Source: Nectonema munidae (lineage: Eukaryota; Nematomorpha; Nectonematoida; Nectonematidae). Taken from it: a stretch of DNA of 64,000 bases. Both the position numbers and the translations under genes were made by a program. The stretch lies in contig JAUIRK010000089.1 in the NCBI GenBank assembly GCA_030549495.1, positions 1 through 64,000 of the forward strand. Direction: 5' to 3'. The notes below the pieces were generated by a model. That model ran no database searches and was not told the DNA's origin. It saw only the letters and a list, made by a program, of their open reading frames with translations. Positions 58,776-64,000 of the stretch are shown in pieces (position 1 is the first letter of the stretch; each line of letters starts with the position of its first letter).

Positions 58776-60535
58776 CAGAGGTTTCCAAACTTTTCTAACT
58801 TATGGACCCCTGGACCCTTTTTTGGTCACCATCGATCCCTTGTTCGACTATGCTGAACTTCGTTTATTAATAATAAATTTATTAATAAAAATTGGAAAAA
58901 AAGATAAGCATTGAATAATGTATCGATCAAAAGTAGCATCGCATAAATTCATTTCTGAAAGAGATCAAATGAAGATGGATCTTCATCGGTATGACTCCAA
59001 CAGAAAAGTTTAGACAAAGTTTTAAAAGTTAACTTATAGTTAACTTTTAAAATAAATAAGTTAACTTATAGCTTAATTCTGATTTTGTAATCTTGAATTA
59101 AATGGGGAAAAAATAAAAGGTTTTAGTGGGCTAATTTTAAATCGAATTTCCAAGCTAAATAAAATTGAATTGAAATGAATGTGGCACAAAGAAAGGTAAA
59201 CTAATGTTTTCAATGTGAAGGATGAGTTTGATGGTTTGCAAGCAGTTTGTCAATATTTGGTTTCAAGTTGGTGAGATTCAATCTCAAGTCTCCACGTTGG
59301 ACAATTTGTAATCTGTTTCGCTTTTTTGTGAGAAGATTATTAACAACGCCGAAACCCTTCTTCACTAGGTACGAAGATGGAAAAGCAATCAATAGTTTAT
59401 TTGCCATATCCCATAATTTGGTATAAGCAAAAGGAATTTCTTTTTGGAACCAAAACTGCTGATAACCTTATTTAAAAAGCACCTTAAGCTCTTCGTTACA
59501 GCGAATTTCAATCAATTCTTCTTGTAATGCGATATCTTCTACTTCAGATTCATCAAATGAGTTTATTAGCCAATGAGGTATGTTCACAGTTAAACTGTCA
59601 TCAAATCTAACTTTAAAATCTTCATGAAGAGCATTTAAATGCTGAATGTATACCAAAAAGTTATCGTCTTCAACGTGTGTCGGAAACTGAGAAAGTTGGC
59701 GTTTTCCAATATTTTGTTTCATCAAGTTAATATTGCCAAGAAAAGTTGCAACAATTGACTTTGTCTTAATTAAATTCAGCCTGTCTCCTTGTAACTGCAA
59801 GTTGACATCATTAAATTTAGTATACAAATCACTTAAGCAATATCTGCTTTGAATTTAATCATGTTTTCTTTGAGAACGGGATCTTTAGGACTCAAAAAAT
59901 CTAAAACAGTTTCAAAAAGGGAAAAATTTTTTGTTAAAAAAGTCCTTTTGACAGCCATCTAACTTCGGTATGAAGCAGTAGCAGATTGAAGTTCTCGTTA
60001 TTTTCCTGACACAACTGAGAAAATAACCTACTATTGAGCACACTGCTACGAATCTTGTTAATAGCATTTATGACAAGTTGAAGAGAATCATGAAGTCTGG
60101 CATTCAATGTTTTCGCTACTAAATGTTGCCTGTGAATGACGCAATAAATTGCAAAAACTCCAGACACACTTCGTTTCAGATGGCTTATGAAACCACGATA
60201 CCGACCAAACATTGATGGTGCTCCATCTACAGCTGCTGCTATAATATTTGATAATGGAATAGATTTTTGAATGCAAAAGTTTTTTAAAACATTAAATATA
60301 GTTTAGCCTTTAGTATATGTAAGCAAACTTTCAGCAAAGAGGAGCTCTTCATACACCTTTTCGTTGAGGATAAAGCGGACATAAGCCAATAAAAGTGCTT
60401 CATTGTTAGGCAAAGTAGATTCATCGAGTTGGATAGAAAACTTATTTGTTCGCAAATGAGTACACAGAAAACTCTCACAATCAAGAATCATTTTATCAAA
60501 TACTTTTTTTAAATGCGTTTTTACAGTCATATTTT
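58776..60535 (-). mobile_element. hAT element, transposase core with few breaks
   Basis: One end (CAGAGGTTTCCAAACTTTTC) is at 58776 beside CCCTGG-rich sequence; the other end was not found. The transposase reads from 60530 to 59210 in five frames with about four breaks. It includes TNKFSIQLDEST (first Asp), AAAVDGAPSMFGRYRGF (second Asp), YCVIHRQHLVAKTL, TEVRWLSKGL, LPNN, and the C-terminal FPSSYLVKKGFGVVNNLLTK, RGDLRLNLTNLKP, HQTHPSH. This is the ZBED5/FAM200-like hAT type. The BED finger at the N-terminus is missing. A piece of the 39-kb repeat unit sits in its 3' flank. Confidence 0.8.
58905..59010 (+). repeat. Fragment of the 39-kb SINE-bearing unit
   Basis: AAGATAAGCATTGAATAATG, through AGTAGCATCGCATAAATTCA, to GACTCCAACAGAA matches 39642-39750 and 40210-40315 with about 8 differences. 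Only the purine-rich tail part is present. Confidence 0.8.
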
Positions 60536-61019
60536 TTTAAATCAAGTTATTTACAGAACAGTCATATATAAAAAGTGAAAAAAATATTTTTTCTAATTTT
60601 TGAAAAATTTTCGCGAATATCAACATAATTGACATAATTGATACAACCAAAACGGTTCTAAAAAATAATTTATTGAAAAAAGTTGAGTCATTTTAACGCC
60701 ATCTAGGTATAAAATAAAAACTTTGTGTTTCATTCTCTGTCTAAGAAGAAATAAAAGATTTATATAGTCATAAAAAAATCTTCTATCTTCGATGTAAATA
60801 GAAATAAAAATCTTAAAATTTAAGATAATTTTTTTTGGAATAACATATTTATATATTTTTTAATTTTGTTGAACAAAAAAAATACATTCCAATTGCTACC
60901 GTTTTAACTTGACAAAAAATCCGTTTATTGGCCAAGACAATGCGTGTAATGGAAAAATGCATATGTAATATTAGCATTATAATTTTTAAACAATTGTATA
61001 GCATGAATTTGAGAGTGAA
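60536..61019. other. AT-rich stretch, no gene seen
   Basis: It lies between the hAT transposase and the piggyBac tail. No element end was recognised. Confidence 0.4.
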
Positions 61020-61155
61020 GTTTATTTGCAATTAGAATAAAGTATATACGAATATAATTTACAAATAAATCTGCGACATCTTTGGCATTTCCTATTTTCT
61101 CTTTTTTAGTAGGTAAATAACAACTACCTCTAGAAGTAGACTGTGGCTCATTCAT
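61020..61155 (-). pseudogene. piggyBac Cys-rich tail, copy 1
   Basis: NEPQSTSRGSCYLPTKKEK, then after a one-base slip KCQRCRRFICKLYSY with SNCK at the stop. The C-x2-C...C spacing is that of the C-terminal Cys-rich domain of piggyBac transposases; the His is lost. No upstream transposase is attached. Confidence 0.55.
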
Positions 61156-61785
61156 TGAGAAATTTTCATACCCATAAAAAGATAAAATATTGAGAATATT
61201 TTTAGGTACTAGGTAATAATAACGATCTAACTCTCATAGACGTTTCTGATAGCTTTAAACATAAACTTTGGACGAAATATTTCCTACCATCAACTTTTGT
61301 AGTGGGGTATAAATTTAAAAAGTTATGTTTTCAAATAATTCAACTATTGTGACTATGATTAAATAGTGAGATTTTCTTTTTTCAGAACCTACCCCTGATT
61401 TTTAACCAACAAAAATAATTGTAGAAATATTATTACAACATTGAATATCAAACTAATTTCCTAAACAAAACTGTGTTCTTAGTGTTGAACCACCCAATTT
61501 TCAGACCCCCTATCCTAGCTTGATTGTCATGACAATATTCTATTTGTAGAATAACAGCTTCAATTCACGTATAGGACATATGTGTACTACACTTACGTAG
61601 ATGATAACACAAGCTCTATTTAGTCAAGCTTTTACAAATGAACTTTTAGAGACGTTTTTCAGAATTTACGCTTGTAATAAAAAAATACATTTATTATAAA
61701 AAAATGCGATAGAAACTTCTTAAGAATTCTTTTTATGTTTTTATGAAAAACGCAACAAAATAAAAAAATCAAAACTTCTGTAGAC
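61156..61785. other. AT-rich stretch, no gene seen
   Basis: It lies between two piggyBac tails; no coding block was recognised. Confidence 0.4.
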
Positions 61786-61925
61786 AAGCTATTGGCAGTT
61801 TCGACACAAAATTTTTGTATGTTGTTTACATGTAAATTTATGGCAATTATGACACTTTCTGGTTCCCCTCTTTTTTGGTTTCCAATATGATAAATAACAG
61901 CTTTCTCTAGAAGTAATGGGAGTTC
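61786..61925 (-). pseudogene. piggyBac Cys-rich tail, copy 2
   Basis: PITSRESCYLSYWKPKKRGT then KCHNCHKFTCKQHTKILCRN ending C-Q-stop: a full C-x2-C, C-x2-H, C-x2-C set. An in-frame stop lies just upstream (RG*GT). It is related to copy 1 (SRGSCYLPTKK against SRESCYLSYWK), 660 bp away in the same orientation. It directly abuts the hAT-like fragment beginning near 61960. Confidence 0.65.
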
Positions 61926-61959
61926 CTCACCCTCTGGAGCGTTTTCAAAACCCTAAACA

Positions 61960-62949
61960 TTCACTCATATAAAACTATCCAACCTTCAGTTATTTGTTTT
62001 CTCTATGAATCAAATATTCTTTCATCAATTCCTGTAATGTGCCTGGTAGACTACTTCATTTTTCAAATGAAAAGCCTATTCCACCCCCTAACAATTTTAG
62101 ATTTTTTTAAACTAGTGTATATTCGATAGTTGTAGGTAAAAATGCCCCCAGAAAAAAATGCCCCCAGCTAAAAAGTAGGAAAAATGCCCCATAATTTTTG
62201 ATTTTCAGGATTTTTTTAAATTATATAAATATTTTAATTTGGTACCGTTTTGAAAGGCTAAATTTCTAAAATTTCTTAATCTATAGGGTTTTTTTCTTTA
62301 TAAAGTTCTTGAAAACAATAGCAAAGGTGCAGATTTGTGGGAATGTGTTCTTAAAATCAGTTAAAACACAAATTATATTTAGAAAGTGTTCTGATATACA
62401 CAATGTCCAAAAATATTTGCTGTTTTATAATTTTTTTTTTATTTAAAAAATTGTCCTATGCTGAGTTTTTTAGTTTACTTTAATTAAATTTTTAAATGTT
62501 TTAGATGAAAAGTTAACTTTTTGTTTTTTTACAAAAAATCTTTATTTGACATCTTTTTAAAAAAAAATTTTTAAAATTTTAATTAATAATTTTTTGAAAT
62601 TTTTTGTGTTGGGGTATTTTTTCCTAATTTTAAATTGTGGAATTTTTTTCAGGAGCATTTTTACAGGGGGTTTCTACTTTTTAATTGGGGGTATTTTTTC
62701 GGGGGCATTTTTTCTGGGCACCATATTCGATATGCAAATTTAATTAAAATATTTTCGCTGGAAGTATAGTATTTAAATTCACCAATTTTGTAAAAAAATA
62801 AATAAAGTAGTCTTATAAATTTAGGACTTTAGGTATGCGCTAAATACACTCTTTTTTAAAGGATTGCTTGAATATTTGGTCTCCCGTTAATTTTGAAAAT
62901 TGCAAGAAAAAAATTTCGGCCCCAATAATTTTGAGGATCTGCGTCCCTG
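61960..62949. mobile_element. Second copy of the 53-kb hAT-like element, partial and inverted
   Basis: The reverse complement of 53161-54555 without its inserted element: TGAAGTAGTCTACCAGGCAC and AATAGGCTTTTCATTTGAAA, the 8-base site CTTTAAAA, and the end ...CGCAGATCCTC/GTCCCTG at 62949. It lacks the insertion at 53278 but has its own at 62129. Similarity ends near 61960, where the piggyBac tail begins. Confidence 0.8.
62129..62724. mobile_element. TIR element with degenerate subterminal word array (word AAAAATGCCCCC)
   Basis: ATATTCGATA flanks both sides (62119-62128, and 62723-62732 if ten bases are counted). The other copy of the host sequence (54390) has TATATTC joined to TGCAAA, with no insert. 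The left edge reads GTTGTAGGTAAAAATGCCCC and the right, reversed, GGTGCCCAGAAAAAATGCCC. Each edge repeats the word three to four times within 60-100 bp. The interior is AT-rich and non-coding. Confidence 0.8.
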
Positions 62950-63470
62950 GTGCATATGTCCTTTTTCTACTTGGCTTATAACATGTGTAAGCTCTCAATC
63001 TACTCCACTCTTAAAGCTGTTATAAGGTAGTATTGTTTCTGGAACACTCTTTATGTCTTCTGTTGAATTTATCTCATATGTTGGCTGGGCAAAATATATA
63101 TAACTTTGAAATTTTTGTTATCGTGTTTATGAGGTATGAAATTGGTTAGAGAGTCGTGTGTAGTAAATAAAAATCTACTTTCACATTCAGCAAGTTTTAA
63201 TTATTTCAATGTTGACTTCGTATTATCAAAGGCATGAATCTTCTATTAGATCTCACTGTATCTGAGAGTGAAATCAAAATTAGTAGCCCAAATACATAGA
63301 TTATGTGATGTTAAGAAGCGGTCTGTTATAATTCCCTAACTCTTTGGAATATTTGAGTCAATCACCTAACGTTTTACTAAATTTTCCCTACCCAAATAAG
63401 CTCTGTTCTCTAAATCTGAAACATCTTTAAAATATAAAAATTTCTAGCATCATTACAGTGGTGAAGGTTT
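62950..63470. other. No gene seen
   Basis: Moderately AT-rich sequence without recognised coding or element ends. Confidence 0.4.
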
Positions 63471-64000
63471 AGAGTAGGTCTACTCAACTATTATAAGCAA
63501 AGGTCCAGTTCGACAAGTTCCAATGTATGCATAGGTCCAAAAAAATTTATTACATGAAATAAAGAAAATAAAACCACCATCTCAGAAAAGAATAGTAAAG
63601 CATATGATTCTTATTAATTTCATATTCACTGTTTATATTATTTATACTATTTTAGAAAACGTGGAAACAATAAAAATATTGAATTTTGTAGCTAAAATAT
63701 AACAAGACTAGGATTTACGATTGAAGACTTTACAAATGAAAAATCAACACTACACCAAGACTAGTGAGAAAAATGACAAAGATAAAGATAAGATAAAGCC
63801 TAGTTTAGGAAATTAACATTTGCAATGGAAATAAGTTATATTGTACTTTGTGTTAATTCTTAATAATAATAAAATTATAATTTCTTTAACAAATCAATGT
63901 TCATTTTAATAATAAATAATGATTGAAATTCTTAATAATAATGTTCGCCTGGGGTTCAACTACAACACTCAAAAGGTCTGGTTTTGGACCGCGGGCCGCC
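63471..64000. mobile_element. hAT-like element cut by the window edge
   Basis: GTAGGTCTACTCAACTATTA followed by AAGGTCCAGTTCGAC at the left, and GGTCTGGTTTTGGACCGCGG at the window's last bases, are the two ends of a hAT type whose right terminus (GCGGGCCGCC...) continues past 64000. About 530 bp inside, AT-rich and non-coding. Confidence 0.55.

Noticed and set aside
1-64000. LTR retroelements or Polintons
   Set aside because: No pair of long terminal repeats, protease, integrase or capsid block was recognised by eye in the window.

Overview
The window is AT-rich, intron-bearing animal DNA. The host genes, the tRNA-derived SINEs, and the mix of piggyBac, hAT, MULE, Harbinger, Tigger and LINE relics suggest an invertebrate, probably an arthropod. 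A copepod-like crustacean would fit, but the sequence alone cannot prove it. There is no bacterial operon structure, no CRISPR array and no rRNA. I recognise two host genes; nearly everything else I can name is mobile-element sequence, much of it nested.

Host genes. (1) A Golgi reassembly-stacking protein (GRASP/GORASP) runs on the minus strand from 23196 to 14482 in eight exons with consistent phases. They cover most of the first PDZ-like GRASP domain, all of the second, and a Ser/Pro-rich tail ending in TGA. The short first coding exon (Met-Gly) was not found. Its short introns are 54-56 bp, and all but one of its longer introns hold recognisable element debris. (2) A small ELL-like gene (N-terminal part of the RNA polymerase II elongation factor ELL) lies on the plus strand in four exons (42362-44819). 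It stops with TGA and has AATAAA 55 bp later, so it looks complete but carries only the start of the ELL domain.

Layout. 1-4639: two inverted 0.9-kb piggyBac ends enclosing a LINE fragment. 4.7-7.5 kb: a PHD-finger fragment and a decayed MULE with an OTU-like domain. 9.6-12.7 kb: a minus-strand LINE cut by a Harbinger element with an exact 3-bp target duplication. 14.5-23.2 kb: GRASP. 25.3-27 kb: a Tigger relic. 28-31 kb: a satellite, a hAT MITE and a piggyBac transposase. 33.8-35.6 kb: MULE pieces. 37-41.8 kb: two copies of an RNase H-bearing LINE, one split by a hAT, and a tandemly duplicated SINE unit whose tail resembles the LINE tail. 41.9-44.9 kb: ELL with a cluster of a second SINE. 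46.5-52.3 kb: small TIR elements and transposase fragments. 53.2-56.7 kb: a 3.5-kb hAT-like element with four later insertions. 57-58.7 kb: a fossil negative-strand RNA virus polymerase fragment. 58.8-60.5 kb: a hAT transposase with few lesions. 61-63 kb: piggyBac tails and a second copy of the 53-kb element. The window ends inside another hAT-like element.

Most distinctive feature: three non-autonomous TIR elements (19090-20133, 53278-54259, 62129-62724) share one design: 8-10 bp target duplications, and ends built from degenerate arrays of a short G/C-rich word separated by A/T runs. The word differs in each. Two of the three insertions are confirmed by empty sites, because the same host sequence occurs elsewhere in the window without them.
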